A stretch of DNA of 64,000 bases from Polynucleobacter sp. MWH-P3-07-1 (GTDB lineage Bacteria; Pseudomonadota; Gammaproteobacteria; Burkholderiales; Burkholderiaceae): positions 496,001 through 560,000 of the forward strand of contig NZ_CP061296.1 of the NCBI RefSeq assembly GCF_018687555.1. The letters run 5' to 3'. Shown here piece after piece: positions 1 through 14,026 of this stretch. Position 1 is the stretch's first letter. Each line of letters begins with the position of its first letter. The notes below the pieces were generated by a model. The model worked only from the letters and a program-made list of their open reading frames with translations. It searched no databases and was not told where the DNA came from. A program made the translations under genes and the position numbers.

Positions 1-1145
1 ATCAAGAGAGTGCCGCGGACTCGTGCCTGAATATTTTCTTCGGTTGCATCGGGTTTCATGCCTTTGAATTGGGCAGCAAGTGCATGCTCTAAGGCATCGA
101 CGGATCCGCTAATCGGAATTTCATCGTATTGCACGCCCAAGTTCTGAGCAAGCTCACGAGCATCGACCCAGGAGATCTCTGCGGTATAGCGTGAGGGCAT
201 CATCACGGCCCGGACTTGATCTGCACCCAAAGCGTCTACTGCAATCGCAAGGACGAGGGCAGAGTCTACGCCGCCTGATAAACCAATGATGGCGCCAGGA
301 AAATGATTCTTGTGAACATAATCTCGTACGCCTAAAACCAGGGCTTGATAGGCTTGTGCTTCGATGCTTAGTGATGGGGTGATCTTGCCTAGCTCTAAAT
401 CATGAGCTGCATTCATTTTGACAAAACCTAAACCCGTTTCAAACTGCGGCATGGCCATCACGAGCTCACCCTGAGAGTTAAGTGCAAATGAGCCACCGTC
501 AAAGACCAATTCATCTTGGCCGCCTACTGAGTTCAAATAAATGAGGGGCATGTGGGTCAGCGCAATATGTTGACGCAATACCTTAATCCGTAAAGTTTCC
601 TTATCGAGGTGATAAGGAGAGGCGTTGGCCACCAATAGGATTTGTGCTCCTGCAGCGTGAGCCTGTTGTGCTGGACCAGCATGCCATGCGTCTTCACACA
701 GAATCAGTCCAAAACGAACGCCATCGACTTCAAATACACAAGGCTGATTACCCGGTGTGAAATAACGCACTTCATCAAAGACTTCATGATTGGGTAATTC
801 TTGTTTGGCATAGCATGCTATGACTTTGCCATTACGCAGAACCGATGCCGAGTTTTGTAAGCCCTGCGTAGACTTTTGTGGATGTCCCACAACGACGGTG
901 AGATCAGCAAACTGCGCCAACGATTTTGTAAGCTCTTGCAAAGTCTGCTCACAGGCCTCAATGAAAGCAGGGCGGAGCAATAAATCTTCAGGGGGGTAAC
1001 CCGTTAGCGAGAGCTCAGGCGTTAGTAATACTGTTGCGCCTTGAGTAAAGGCGTCTTTAGCAGCTTGAAGAATGAGCTCAGTATTCCCCTTCAAATCACC
1101 CAAGAGCGGGTTGATTTGGGCGAGGGCGATTGGTCCTGAGCTCAC
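1..1145 (-). CDS. nadE: Glutamine-dependent NAD+ synthetase (partial, C-terminus beyond window)
   Basis: Makes NAD+ from deamido-NAD+, ATP and glutamine-derived ammonia in the cytoplasm. I translated this reading frame by hand because it runs off the left edge. The N-terminal half is a nitrilase-type glutaminase with TPELSLTGYPPEDLL (catalytic Glu), a Lys in AKQELPNHEVFDE and the catalytic Cys in LILCEDAW. The second half begins the synthetase domain with the PP-loop motif IIGLSGGVDSAL. The start is a GTG at 1145: the same frame has a stop a few codons upstream and no ATG. It lies 18 bases after ppa on the same strand, so the two are probably co-transcribed. About the last third of the protein is missing from the window. 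Identification is firm. Confidence 0.93.
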   Translation of the reverse strand, partial: MSSGPIALAQINPLLGDLKGNTELILQAAKDAFTQGATVLLTPELSLTGYPPEDLLLRPAFIEACEQTLQELTKSLAQFADLTVVVGHPQKSTQGLQNSASVLRNGKVIACYAKQELPNHEVFDEVRYFTPGNQPCVFEVDGVRFGLILCEDAWHAGPAQQAHAAGAQILLVANASPYHLDKETLRIKVLRQHIALTHMPLIYLNSVGGQDELVFDGGSFALNSQGELVMAMPQFETGLGFVKMNAAHDLELGKITPSLSIEAQAYQALVLGVRDYVHKNHFPGAIIGLSGGVDSALVLAIAVDALGADQVRAVMMPSRYTAEISWVDARELAQNLGVQYDEIPISGSVDALEHALAAQFKGMKPDATEENIQARVRGTLL

Positions 1146-1163
1146 TCCAATGGCAAGTTAGCC

Positions 1164-1706
1164 TTAGGCTGACTTGTTTTCCTTGTTGTAGCGCTCAATA
1201 CCTTCAAGAATTTCTTGATGGGCATCAGCAACACCGCCCCAGCCTTGTACCTTGACCCATTTCCCTTTTTCTAAATCTTTATAGTGCTCAAAGAAGTGTT
1301 GGATTTGGTTTAAGCGCAGTGGATTGATATCTTCAGGCTTTTGCCAATGGGTATAGATCGGCAGAATCTTATCTTCTGGAACGGCTAATAATTTGGCATC
1401 TTGACCGGCCTCATCTTCCATTTTCAGAAGACCAATCGCACGGCAGCTCACGACCACACCAGGAATCAGTGGGAAGGGAGTAATGACGAGAACGTCAACT
1501 GGATCTCCGTCACCTGCAATGGTTTTATTGATGTAGCCATAGTTGCATGGATAGTGCATTGCAGTACCCATGAAACGGTCTACAAAAATTGCGCCACTCT
1601 CTTTATCGACCTCATATTTAATTGGATCGGCATTCATCGGAATTTCAATAATGACGTTGAAACTCTCAGGGATTTTCTTGCCAGGTTTGACCTTGTCTAA
1701 ACTCAT
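1164..1706 (-). CDS. ppa: Soluble inorganic pyrophosphatase (family I)
   Basis: Hydrolyses cytoplasmic pyrophosphate to two phosphates, pulling forward biosynthetic reactions that release PPi. The 180-residue length fits bacterial family I enzymes. The metal-binding signature [10 protein letters not shown] lies near residue 65, and an [16 protein letters not shown] segment near residue 25 is typical. The ATG is preceded by GGAG at a good distance. It is transcribed towards nadE and divergently from the membrane pyrophosphatase gene, with a 164-base shared upstream region. Two unrelated enzymes acting on the same substrate are therefore back to back. Confidence 0.97.
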   Translation of the reverse strand: MSLDKVKPGKKIPESFNVIIEIPMNADPIKYEVDKESGAIFVDRFMGTAMHYPCNYGYINKTIAGDGDPVDVLVITPFPLIPGVVVSCRAIGLLKMEDEAGQDAKLLAVPEDKILPIYTHWQKPEDINPLRLNQIQHFFEHYKDLEKGKWVKVQGWGGVADAHQEILEGIERYNKENKSA

Positions 1707-1870
1707 AAATACTCCAATTAAAGATTAGTAAATACCCTGATCTTATCAAACTAGCAAAGTCATAATTCTGTTAGATACTGATGCAGCTTATTGACTCTGA
1801 GCAAAAGCCTTAAAAATCAGGTTCCGATAGGCGCAAGTAACAAAACAAATCAACTTTAGGGAGTTCAAGC

Positions 1871-3928
1871 ATGAGTAATGTCACTTTAGGCTTGTATTTT
1901 GCCTTAGCGTGCGGTGTGATAGCCGTGATTTACGGTTTTGTGATGCGCGGCTGGATTTTGCGCCAAAGCACTGGTAATGCCAAGATGGTGGAGATTGCTG
2001 AAGCTATTCAACTTGGTGCAGCAGCCTATTTAGCACGTCAATATAAAACCATTGCGATTGTCGGAATTATTCTCACGGCGCTGATTGTCTTCTTCCTTGA
2101 TATTGCGACTGCCATCGGTTTTGTGGTTGGCGCAGTTCTGTCAGGGGCCTGCGGATTTATTGGTATGAATGTTTCAGTCAAGGCCAATGTCCGGACCGCA
2201 CAAGCGGCCACTATTGGTATGAATGAAGCGCTCAATGTTGCCTTCAAGGGCGGCGCTATTACCGGTATGTTGGTCGTGGGCCTCGGTTTGCTTGGTGTAG
2301 GCCTCTTCTTTATGTTCCTCGTTTCGATTGGAGCAGGTAGAGATCTGAACGCCGTATTGCATCCTCTGATTGGATTAGCCTTCGGTTCTTCTTTGATCTC
2401 GATCTTTGCACGTCTAGGCGGCGGCATCTTTACTAAAGGTGCAGACGTTGGCGCTGACTTGGTTGGTAAGGTGGAAGCCGGTATTCCGGAGGATGATCCC
2501 CGTAATCCAGCCGTGATTGCGGATAACGTCGGCGATAACGTGGGTGACTGCGCTGGCATGGCGGCTGACTTATTTGAGACCTATGCAGTGACACTCATTG
2601 CAACCATGGTACTCGGCGCCTTGATGGTGACTGGCGCTCCGATTGCGGCCATTATTTATCCATTGGTATTAGGCGGAATTTCTATTCTGGCTTCGATCAT
2701 TGGTTGCTCTTTTGTAAAAGCTTCGCCTGGGATGAAGAATGTCATGCCTGCTTTATATAAAGGCTTGATTATTGCTGGTGTGCTTTCTTTAATTGCCTTC
2801 TACTTCGCAACCAACTACATCATGCCGGATGACTCTTTGGGCATTCCTGGTAGTCAGTGGCGTTTGTTTGGCAGCACAGCGGTCGGCTTAGTCTTAACTG
2901 CAGCCTTGGTTTGGATTACTGAGTACTACACCGGTACCCAATACAAGCCTGTTCAGCATATTGCTGAAGCCTCTACTAAAGGTCATGGCACCAACATCAT
3001 CGCTGGTCTTGGTATTTCCATGAAATCTACTGCCTACCCAGTGCTATTTGTATGCGCCGCAATTTTTGCTGCCTACTACCTGGCTGGTATTTATGGCATT
3101 GCCGTAGCAGCGACTGCAATGTTATCGATGGCAGGCATCGTGGTTGCACTGGATGCCTATGGTCCGATTACCGATAACGCGGGTGGTATTGCAGAGATGG
3201 CAGGCTTGCCACAATCGGTACGCGACATCACCGATCCATTGGATGCGGTTGGTAATACCACTAAAGCAGTGACCAAAGGCTATGCGATTGGATCTGCTGG
3301 CTTAGCGGCCTTAGTCCTCTTTGCCGATTACACCCATGCGCTAGAAGCCATTGGTCAACAGGTCTCATTTGATCTTTCCAATCACATGGTGATCATTGGT
3401 CTGTTCATTGGCGGCATGATTCCGTACTTGTTTGGCGCGATGGCGATGGAAGCAGTAGGGCGTTGTGCTGGTGCGGTGGTGGAGGAAGTGCGCCGTCAGT
3501 TCCGTGATATCCCTGGAATCATGGAGGGCACATCCAAGCCTGAGTACGGCAAAGCAGTTGACATGCTGACCTCTGCAGCCATCAAAGAAATGATCGTGCC
3601 ATCATTGCTCCCCGTAGTTGCCCCGATTCTGGTGGGCTTGATTCTCGGACCCGCTGCATTAGGTGGGCTCTTGATGGGTACGATTGTGACGGGCCTATTC
3701 GTCGCCATCTCCATGTGTACTGGTGGCGGTGCTTGGGATAATGCTAAGAAATATATTGAAGAAGGTCACTTTGGTGGCAAAGGTTCCGAAGCTCACAAAG
3801 CTGCGGTGACTGGCGACACGGTTGGTGATCCTTACAAAGATACCGCTGGTCCTGCTGTCAATCCATTAATCAAGATCATCAACATCGTGGCACTGCTCAT
3901 CGTGCCTTTGTTGCCAATGGTGCATTAA
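1871..3928 (+). CDS. hppA: Membrane-bound proton-translocating pyrophosphatase (K+-independent type)
   Basis: Couples pyrophosphate hydrolysis to proton pumping across the inner membrane. The 685-residue, very hydrophobic protein fits a 16-helix H+-PPase. The substrate site is visible as [20 protein letters not shown], followed by [20 protein letters not shown], around residues 195-240. A later segment reads [17 protein letters not shown]. In this family Lys at this position (GNTTK) marks the K+-independent subclass, while K+-dependent enzymes carry Ala. A strong ribosome site (AGGGAG) precedes the ATG. It is transcribed away from ppa and ends at a bidirectional terminator. Confidence 0.97.
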   Translation: MSNVTLGLYFALACGVIAVIYGFVMRGWILRQSTGNAKMVEIAEAIQLGAAAYLARQYKTIAIVGIILTALIVFFLDIATAIGFVVGAVLSGACGFIGMNVSVKANVRTAQAATIGMNEALNVAFKGGAITGMLVVGLGLLGVGLFFMFLVSIGAGRDLNAVLHPLIGLAFGSSLISIFARLGGGIFTKGADVGADLVGKVEAGIPEDDPRNPAVIADNVGDNVGDCAGMAADLFETYAVTLIATMVLGALMVTGAPIAAIIYPLVLGGISILASIIGCSFVKASPGMKNVMPALYKGLIIAGVLSLIAFYFATNYIMPDDSLGIPGSQWRLFGSTAVGLVLTAALVWITEYYTGTQYKPVQHIAEASTKGHGTNIIAGLGISMKSTAYPVLFVCAAIFAAYYLAGIYGIAVAATAMLSMAGIVVALDAYGPITDNAGGIAEMAGLPQSVRDITDPLDAVGNTTKAVTKGYAIGSAGLAALVLFADYTHALEAIGQQVSFDLSNHMVIIGLFIGGMIPYLFGAMAMEAVGRCAGAVVEEVRRQFRDIPGIMEGTSKPEYGKAVDMLTSAAIKEMIVPSLLPVVAPILVGLILGPAALGGLLMGTIVTGLFVAISMCTGGGAWDNAKKYIEEGHFGGKGSEAHKAAVTGDTVGDPYKDTAGPAVNPLIKIINIVALLIVPLLPMVH

Positions 3929-3967
3929 TGCAATTCGCTTGACTCACCACTGTGTGAGTGGCAAAAG

Positions 3968-3996
3968 AAAACGCCTAGCAATGCTAGGCGTTTCTC
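3968..3996. terminator. Bidirectional Rho-independent terminator between hppA and trxB
   Basis: A near-perfect hairpin with arms built on GCCTAGCA and TGCTAGGC is flanked by A-rich sequence on the left and T-rich sequence on the right. It can therefore end transcripts from both convergent genes. It lies 40 bases after the hppA stop and about 20 bases before the trxB stop. Confidence 0.8.
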
Positions 3997-4014
3997 TTGA
4001 TAGAATCTGAGTGA

Positions 4015-7314
<3,300 letters not shown>

Positions 7315-7323
7315 AGAGATCCC

Positions 7324-7995
7324 TTGTTCAAAATCATTTCAGCAGTATTTCTTGCGGCAGTATGCGCCTCTGCTAATGTGTATGCAGATGATTCCGCTGC
7401 AGATCAACTCCGTCAATTTGTGCGCAACTCCAAAACTGCTGAAGGGGATTTTGTGCAGCAACAACTCCGCACGCCTCGTGGTGATGAGCCCAAAGATAAA
7501 GGGTTAAAAGTGGTGCGCCAAACCCAAGGTCATTTTGTATTTCAGCGTCCCGGGCGTTTTATTTGGGATACACAAAAACCCTATGAGCAAAAACTAATTG
7601 CTGATGGCAAACAACTTATTTTGTGGGATAAAGATTTAAACCAAGCTACCTTCAGACCGAGCGGTCAGGCACTAGCAACGACTCCAGCAGCTATTCTGTT
7701 TGGCGAAACTTCCCTCGATCAACACTTTGATTTAGTCGAAGGGCAAGAACGCCTCGGCATGAAATGGGTCGACCTGCAACCCAAGAAAGATCCCAATACC
7801 AAAGGTGGTGACTTGCCGTATACGAAGATTTCTATTGGCATGGTCGATGGTTTGCCAAAGGCGCTAGAGCTGACCGATGGCTTGGGTAGCTTGGTTTTAG
7901 TGACCCTGAGCCAAATTCAGCTCAATATCAATATTGCCCCCAGTCGCTTTGTGTTTAAGCCACCCCAAGGCGCTGAGGTCTTGCGCTTAAACTAG
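7324..7995 (+). CDS. lolA: Outer-membrane lipoprotein carrier protein LolA
   Basis: Periplasmic chaperone that carries lipoproteins from the LolCDE complex in the inner membrane to LolB in the outer membrane. The translation starts at TTG and opens with a signal peptide (FKIISAVFLAAVCASANVYA, cleavage after AYA-type residues). The mature part has the LolA-like start (LRQFVRNSKTAEGDFVQQ) and FQRPGRFIWDTQKPYEQKLIADG. The length of 223 residues fits. It follows ftsK by 9 bases, with AAAGAGA as a weak ribosome site. The inner-membrane partners lolC and lolD lie 48 kb away at 55.4-57.4 kb. Confidence 0.93.
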   Translation: MFKIISAVFLAAVCASANVYADDSAADQLRQFVRNSKTAEGDFVQQQLRTPRGDEPKDKGLKVVRQTQGHFVFQRPGRFIWDTQKPYEQKLIADGKQLILWDKDLNQATFRPSGQALATTPAAILFGETSLDQHFDLVEGQERLGMKWVDLQPKKDPNTKGGDLPYTKISIGMVDGLPKALELTDGLGSLVLVTLSQIQLNINIAPSRFVFKPPQGAEVLRLN

Positions 7996-8050
7996 AGCCT
8001 GATGAGGCTATCAAGACTAATAAGATAAATTCAGTATTTAAAGATCGTAA

Positions 8051-9376
<1,326 letters not shown>

Positions 9377-9392
9377 AGAATCCCCCAAAAGC

Positions 9393-9398
9393 TATAAT
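9393..9398 (+). promoter_or_regulatory. Likely -10 element of the tRNA-Ser promoter
   Basis: A perfect TATAAT hexamer lies 13 bases before the first base of tRNA-Ser. No good -35 hexamer is seen at the usual 16-18 bases upstream, so the tRNA may also be read from serS transcripts. Confidence 0.45.
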
Positions 9399-9411
9399 TG
9401 CCTTTCGGTTC

Positions 9412-9501
<90 letters not shown>

Positions 9502-9703
9502 ACCAATTGACCCCCTTATTACTTCTAGCTTTTGATAGCAGATAACCCCAAATCCTACTAAAATAGTTTAAAGAGCAGTGTCTGCTTAATTATCCCATTT
9601 GGCTGTCATTCTCCAACAACAGCATTTGCTAGCGCTTTGTGAAAAGACGTACTGCATTAGACATATTTAGTCAGCTTCAAAAGTTTTGTACTCAGAATTT
9701 ATC

Positions 9704-12700
9704 GTGCTTAAGAAAACTGCACGGCAATCGTGCCTCTTCCTTATTTCTCTTCTTGCCTTAGATGTCGCAATGGCAGGTGGGTCAAATATTGCCCCGAATA
9801 CCCTGCCAACTGGTGGACAAGTTGCCGCAGGGAGTGCAACGATTGCAAGTACAAGCACTCCACAATCTGCTGTCATGAATGTCAATCAGACCTCACAACG
9901 CGCAGTGATTAATTGGAACTCCTTTAACGTGGGTTCTAACGCTACCGTTAACTTTAATCAACCCAATGCACAGGCAGTTATTCTCAATCGAGTCACGAGT
10001 GGATCTGCATCAGTCATCAATGGCGCTATTAATGCCAATGGTCAAGTTATCTTAATAAACAGTAGTGGAGTGACATTTGGTAGAGGCGCGGAAGTTAATG
10101 CGCCTGGCGTTGTTGCCTCTACTCTAAACCTGGCTGATAAAGAATTCATGGCCGGCAACAACACCTATTTCGGTGACGGTACTGGCAAGATTGTGAACAA
10201 AGGTACGATTACCTCTACTGCAGAGGGCGGCTATATCGCGCTCTTGGCTCCAGAGGTGCGTAACCAAGGCTTCTTGATTGCACAAAAAGATTCAACAGTA
10301 GCCATTGGTGCCGGTAAACAAATTACTCTGAACTTTCAGGGGCAAGCACTAATCTCACTGAGGGTCGATCAAGGCATTTATAACGCCATGATTCAGAATA
10401 AGCATGCGATCGAGGCACCCAGTGGTCTGGTCATTATGGCTGCAGGAGATGCCAATCAACTGATGGCTAGCGTGATTAATAACACTGGCACGATTTCTGC
10501 ATCGAGTATTGTCAAAAATGGTGGTGTGATTGAGATTGTTGCTGCTACGCTGAATCAAGCAGGCAATATCTCCAGCAATGGTGCGGGTGCTAATAGCACT
10601 GGTGGTCAAATCAATTTGGTTGGTAACAACATTACTTTGGCAAGCAACTCCACGACTAGTGCCACTGGAGTGAGGGGCGGTGGCCAAGTCAATATTGGCT
10701 TAGGTAATACCGCTGTGACAGGTGGTAGCCAAGTGAACGTTGCTAGCCCTAGCGCTTTAAGTATTGCCCAAGCCCAAGCGGTCTCAGCAAACAATGCTGC
10801 GCTGGCAAGCCAGAACAATACGATGGCGCAGACAGTCACCATTCAGAGTGGTGCAGTAGTCAATACCTCTGCAACGCAAGCCGGTAATGGCGGCATCATT
10901 TCGATTTGGTCGCAAGTCAAGACCTCCGTTGCAGGTATCTTGCAAGCCATGGGTGGTGCTTTATCTGGTAACGGTGGATTTATTGAAACCAGCTCAAAAG
11001 GCGCAGTAGATTTTGCAAGTACTGTACAAATGAATACCAGCGCCCCTAATGGTAAAGCTGGAACGTGGCTGCTTGATCCTACCGATATTTTCATTAATAC
11101 CCTAGGTGCAGGTACTATCGGGGCTGCTTTAGCTAACAACAACGTTGTGGTTGATGTGAATAGCTCAACAGTCTGCGGCCAAGGGTATGGCGCATGTTCA
11201 GGTAGTACAGGTAATCTCACTGTAGGTGCGGATATTATTAAGCTAGGTCAAAACTTGACTACCCTGACATTAACATCCACGGGAATCTTTAACCTAAACG
11301 CAAACATTAGTGGACAGAATTTAAATGTAATCATTAATAGCTCTATTGCTTATTTAAATTCTGGATTTAGCATTTCTGCTACTCAGGTTACAGTGCAAGC
11401 TGTCACCTCGATTACTGCTTCAGGATCTATTCTGACGACGAGTCAATCTGGTTCGTCACTTCTAAGCCTGATCTCTCTGATGGCTCAAGCAATCTATATT
11501 AACGGCACCTTGTCAGCGACCAGCGTTAACTCATCTGGCGGCTCAATTACTTTGAACGCTAATCAAATTACGATTAATAATGGCGGCGTAGTTTCTGCAG
11601 ACGGTACTGCAACAGGTGGTGCCGTCGGAGCAATTTATATTACTAGCACTGGCTCGTTCGTTGATCAGGGAGTTATCGAAACTAATGGTGTCAATACTGG
11701 GGGCGCAATTAATATCACGTCTGCGAGCGACAGTAGCTTTACAAATGCTTCTTTAAAGGCTAATGGTTCTAATGGAATGGGGGGCTCAATATCCGTTACA
11801 TCCAGTAACGGTAGTATCACTATTCAAAACACGGGTTTACTCGCCATTGGCGCTAACGGAATTGGGGGTAATGTAACCTTGGATGCCTATGGCAACATCA
11901 CTTCAAACACGGGTACGTTCATAACTGATGGTGTCAGCTTAGGCGGTAGTGTTAACTTGCATGCCCGCACTGGGCTCCTCTGGTTAACAAACTCTGTATT
12001 ACAGGCTCAAAGTGCGAATAATTCCGCAGGAAGTGGCGGCGGTCACATTAATATTATTGCGGATAGTGGGAATATTCAATTTCATACCTCTGATCTATTG
12101 GCTCACGGATACTTGGGTTCGGGAAGCATTTCAATCAACACTCTTACATCAGCTGGTGTATTAACAAATGCTGATTACTTTGGTATTGATGCTTCATCAA
12201 TTATTGATGCAACTCAGTATGTTGCTGGCAGAGCAAGTCAAGTGACGGGTACCTTAGCTACTCAAGCATCCGCTTATCTCCCTCCAATAACAACTTTAGT
12301 TAGCCAAGGTTTGCAGCAGAATCTACCTAACCCAATGACATTAAGCGTGGTTTCATTGAATCCTATGGGACCTCAAGGTCCTCAAGGATCTCAATCAGAT
12401 CCAACCTCGAACCCTGCAAACAGCTTGATCAGTTTGTTGTTTGGCCCACCCCCTGGGGCTAATGGCCCCGGCACAACACTTGGTCCTCTTGGCCCCAATC
12501 TTGGTTTTGCACCGCCTCCAGCCGCTCCTGCGCCAAGCCCGCCCGGCGGCGAGCCTACTTCAATGGCTGGCGGCCCTCCTGGAGCTAGCGGTTCCCAGGG
12601 CTCTGCCCCACCACCTCCTGGCTCAACAGTAGTCGCTGCAAATGGGCAGGCTGTGAATGGGCAGCCTGTGAATGGCCAAACCCCTAACGGTCGTCCTCTA

Positions 12701-13204
12701 GCACCCAATGGACAAAGCAATAGCCAAAACGGACCTAACCCAAATGGATCCAATCCACCACCTCAGGGTCAGCCCAATGCCAATAGCCAAAACGGGGGCA
12801 AAGATCAGCAGGGCGCTCCGAAACCAGCCTACGCGGGTAAATATGCCAATGGTCTACCAAGCAGCAATCAAGCCCCTACCAACAAGCCAGCTCCAGCTCA
12901 GGTCAATGCTTATCAGGGCAAATATGCTGCTCGGGTCCAGACTGCCACTAAAAATCCAGGATTTCCGGTCAATGCAGCCAATGACCCTCTTGGCGGCATC
13001 ATGGGTAACGCAGGACCTGCTTTAGCGGTAGTAGGATTGCCCACCTCTGCGTCTGATGGTCTATCCGCGTCCTATGACAGCGTGCCATCTACAACAAATT
13101 CAGGGATCAACCACGTAGGCCAATCCCATCTTTCGAATGCTTATAAGGAAAGTCTGGAGTCCACGAACCTTACCGCCACAATGAATATACTGATTGGACT
13201 GTAA
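9704..13204 (+). CDS. Two-partner-secretion exoprotein with filamentous haemagglutinin N-terminal domain
   Basis: Predicted secreted or surface adhesin-like protein exported through the TpsB channel at the end of this operon. The start is uncertain. A GTG at 9704 gives a classic signal peptide ending in ALDVAMA; the frame also opens at a TTG at 9686. Residues 25-270 are the TPS secretion domain (VINWNSFNVGSNATVNFNQP, NANGQVILINSSGVTFGRGA). Residues about 270-860 are Asn/Ser/Gly/Thr-rich and read like a repetitive beta-helix. From about 890 the protein becomes low-complexity, with collagen-like GPQGPQGSQ, proline runs, NGQ repeats and two AYxGKYA motifs, before about 110 less biased residues. 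At 1166 residues it is short for an FhaB-type adhesin. It has very few cysteines, and no C-terminal toxin domain is recognised. Confidence 0.85.
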   Translation: MLKKTARQSCLFLISLLALDVAMAGGSNIAPNTLPTGGQVAAGSATIASTSTPQSAVMNVNQTSQRAVINWNSFNVGSNATVNFNQPNAQAVILNRVTSGSASVINGAINANGQVILINSSGVTFGRGAEVNAPGVVASTLNLADKEFMAGNNTYFGDGTGKIVNKGTITSTAEGGYIALLAPEVRNQGFLIAQKDSTVAIGAGKQITLNFQGQALISLRVDQGIYNAMIQNKHAIEAPSGLVIMAAGDANQLMASVINNTGTISASSIVKNGGVIEIVAATLNQAGNISSNGAGANSTGGQINLVGNNITLASNSTTSATGVRGGGQVNIGLGNTAVTGGSQVNVASPSALSIAQAQAVSANNAALASQNNTMAQTVTIQSGAVVNTSATQAGNGGIISIWSQVKTSVAGILQAMGGALSGNGGFIETSSKGAVDFASTVQMNTSAPNGKAGTWLLDPTDIFINTLGAGTIGAALANNNVVVDVNSSTVCGQGYGACSGSTGNLTVGADIIKLGQNLTTLTLTSTGIFNLNANISGQNLNVIINSSIAYLNSGFSISATQVTVQAVTSITASGSILTTSQSGSSLLSLISLMAQAIYINGTLSATSVNSSGGSITLNANQITINNGGVVSADGTATGGAVGAIYITSTGSFVDQGVIETNGVNTGGAINITSASDSSFTNASLKANGSNGMGGSISVTSSNGSITIQNTGLLAIGANGIGGNVTLDAYGNITSNTGTFITDGVSLGGSVNLHARTGLLWLTNSVLQAQSANNSAGSGGGHINIIADSGNIQFHTSDLLAHGYLGSGSISINTLTSAGVLTNADYFGIDASSIIDATQYVAGRASQVTGTLATQASAYLPPITTLVSQGLQQNLPNPMTLSVVSLNPMGPQGPQGSQSDPTSNPANSLISLLFGPPPGANGPGTTLGPLGPNLGFAPPPAAPAPSPPGGEPTSMAGGPPGASGSQGSAPPPPGSTVVAANGQAVNGQPVNGQTPNGRPLAPNGQSNSQNGPNPNGSNPPPQGQPNANSQNGGKDQQGAPKPAYAGKYANGLPSSNQAPTNKPAPAQVNAYQGKYAARVQTATKNPGFPVNAANDPLGGIMGNAGPALAVVGLPTSASDGLSASYDSVPSTTNSGINHVGQSHLSNAYKESLESTNLTATMNILIGL

Positions 13205-13252
13205 GATACAGATCTAGTAGGACTTTATTCACTTAAATGGTTCTTTTTGAGC

Positions 13253-14026
13253 ATGATTCAATTTCTGCATTCCGCCTCCAATATTGTTGATGGCTTACTC
13301 CTCATCTTGGTCGGCTTGCTGTTCTCAACGGGTATTCCTTGGTACATCCGTTGGAAATATCAACTCAATCCCAGTGAGCATTTTGCAAAGGGTGCAGAGG
13401 AGGGCTTTAAGCTCTTCACCTCGATTACTTTACTGTTAATTGCTTTCTCGTTGGTACGAGTCCAAGGGGATCACCGCAACGTAGAAGATTTGGTTTCTAG
13501 AGAATCCGCAGTGATTGTGAAGCTTAATCGAGCGCTCGTGAGCTATGGCGGCAGAGATGCTGCAGAACTGCGTAATGATCTAAAAGATTATGCGAATTCA
13601 TTGGTGGTTGATGAGTGGCCTAAGATGAGTCAGCGTGAGAGAAGTGAAGACTCTTCTAATAAATTAATTGATCTGACTCAGGGCATACGGCTATTGGATC
13701 CGAAAACCTCAGTGCAGCAACTGGCTCGCTCTGAAATCTTAAGCTCCTTAACGCAACTATCGGATGTACGAGAAGCGCGTTTATCCGCTAGTCATTTAGA
13801 GTTACCCCATTATTTATCGCAAGCCTTAATTGTCTCGATCACGATGCTCATCGTGTTTGGCTGGTTTCAGAATCCCTTACAGAAAATGGTGGCCCATGTT
13901 GCTGGAGTGAGTATTGGCGTCTCGCTATTGCTGACTTTATTGATTGCACTAGAGGGGATTTTCTTGGGCGAAAGCCAGGTGACTTCAGAGCCGATTGCAC
14001 GCATCTTGCCATTGCTGGGGGCCTAG
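13253..14026 (+). CDS. DUF4239-like four-helix inner-membrane protein
   Basis: Unknown function. Visible are two N-terminal membrane segments (about residues 12-32 and 52-68), a soluble domain of about 115 residues, and two C-terminal segments (about 187-205 and 215-240). The positively charged loop between helices 1 and 2 (YIRWKYQLNP) suggests it is cytoplasmic. That would put the central domain and the C-terminus in the periplasm. The pattern resembles the DUF4239 (bestrophin-like) family; this is by recognition only. The start is ATG at 13253 (an in-frame TTG lies at 13247). It starts 48 bases after the exoprotein. Its TAG stop directly abuts, in the same frame, the ATG of the next gene. 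Confidence 0.7.
   Translation: MIQFLHSASNIVDGLLLILVGLLFSTGIPWYIRWKYQLNPSEHFAKGAEEGFKLFTSITLLLIAFSLVRVQGDHRNVEDLVSRESAVIVKLNRALVSYGGRDAAELRNDLKDYANSLVVDEWPKMSQRERSEDSSNKLIDLTQGIRLLDPKTSVQQLARSEILSSLTQLSDVREARLSASHLELPHYLSQALIVSITMLIVFGWFQNPLQKMVAHVAGVSIGVSLLLTLLIALEGIFLGESQVTSEPIARILPLLGA

Noticed and set aside
2038..2559. A 173-codon open frame antisense to hppA
   Set aside because: It is a shadow of hppA codon usage with biased Pro/Thr/Ile composition and no ribosome site.
12391..12753. A 120-codon antisense frame rich in Gly and Pro
   Set aside because: It mirrors the Pro/Gly/Asn-rich tail of the exoprotein and has no sign of independent coding.
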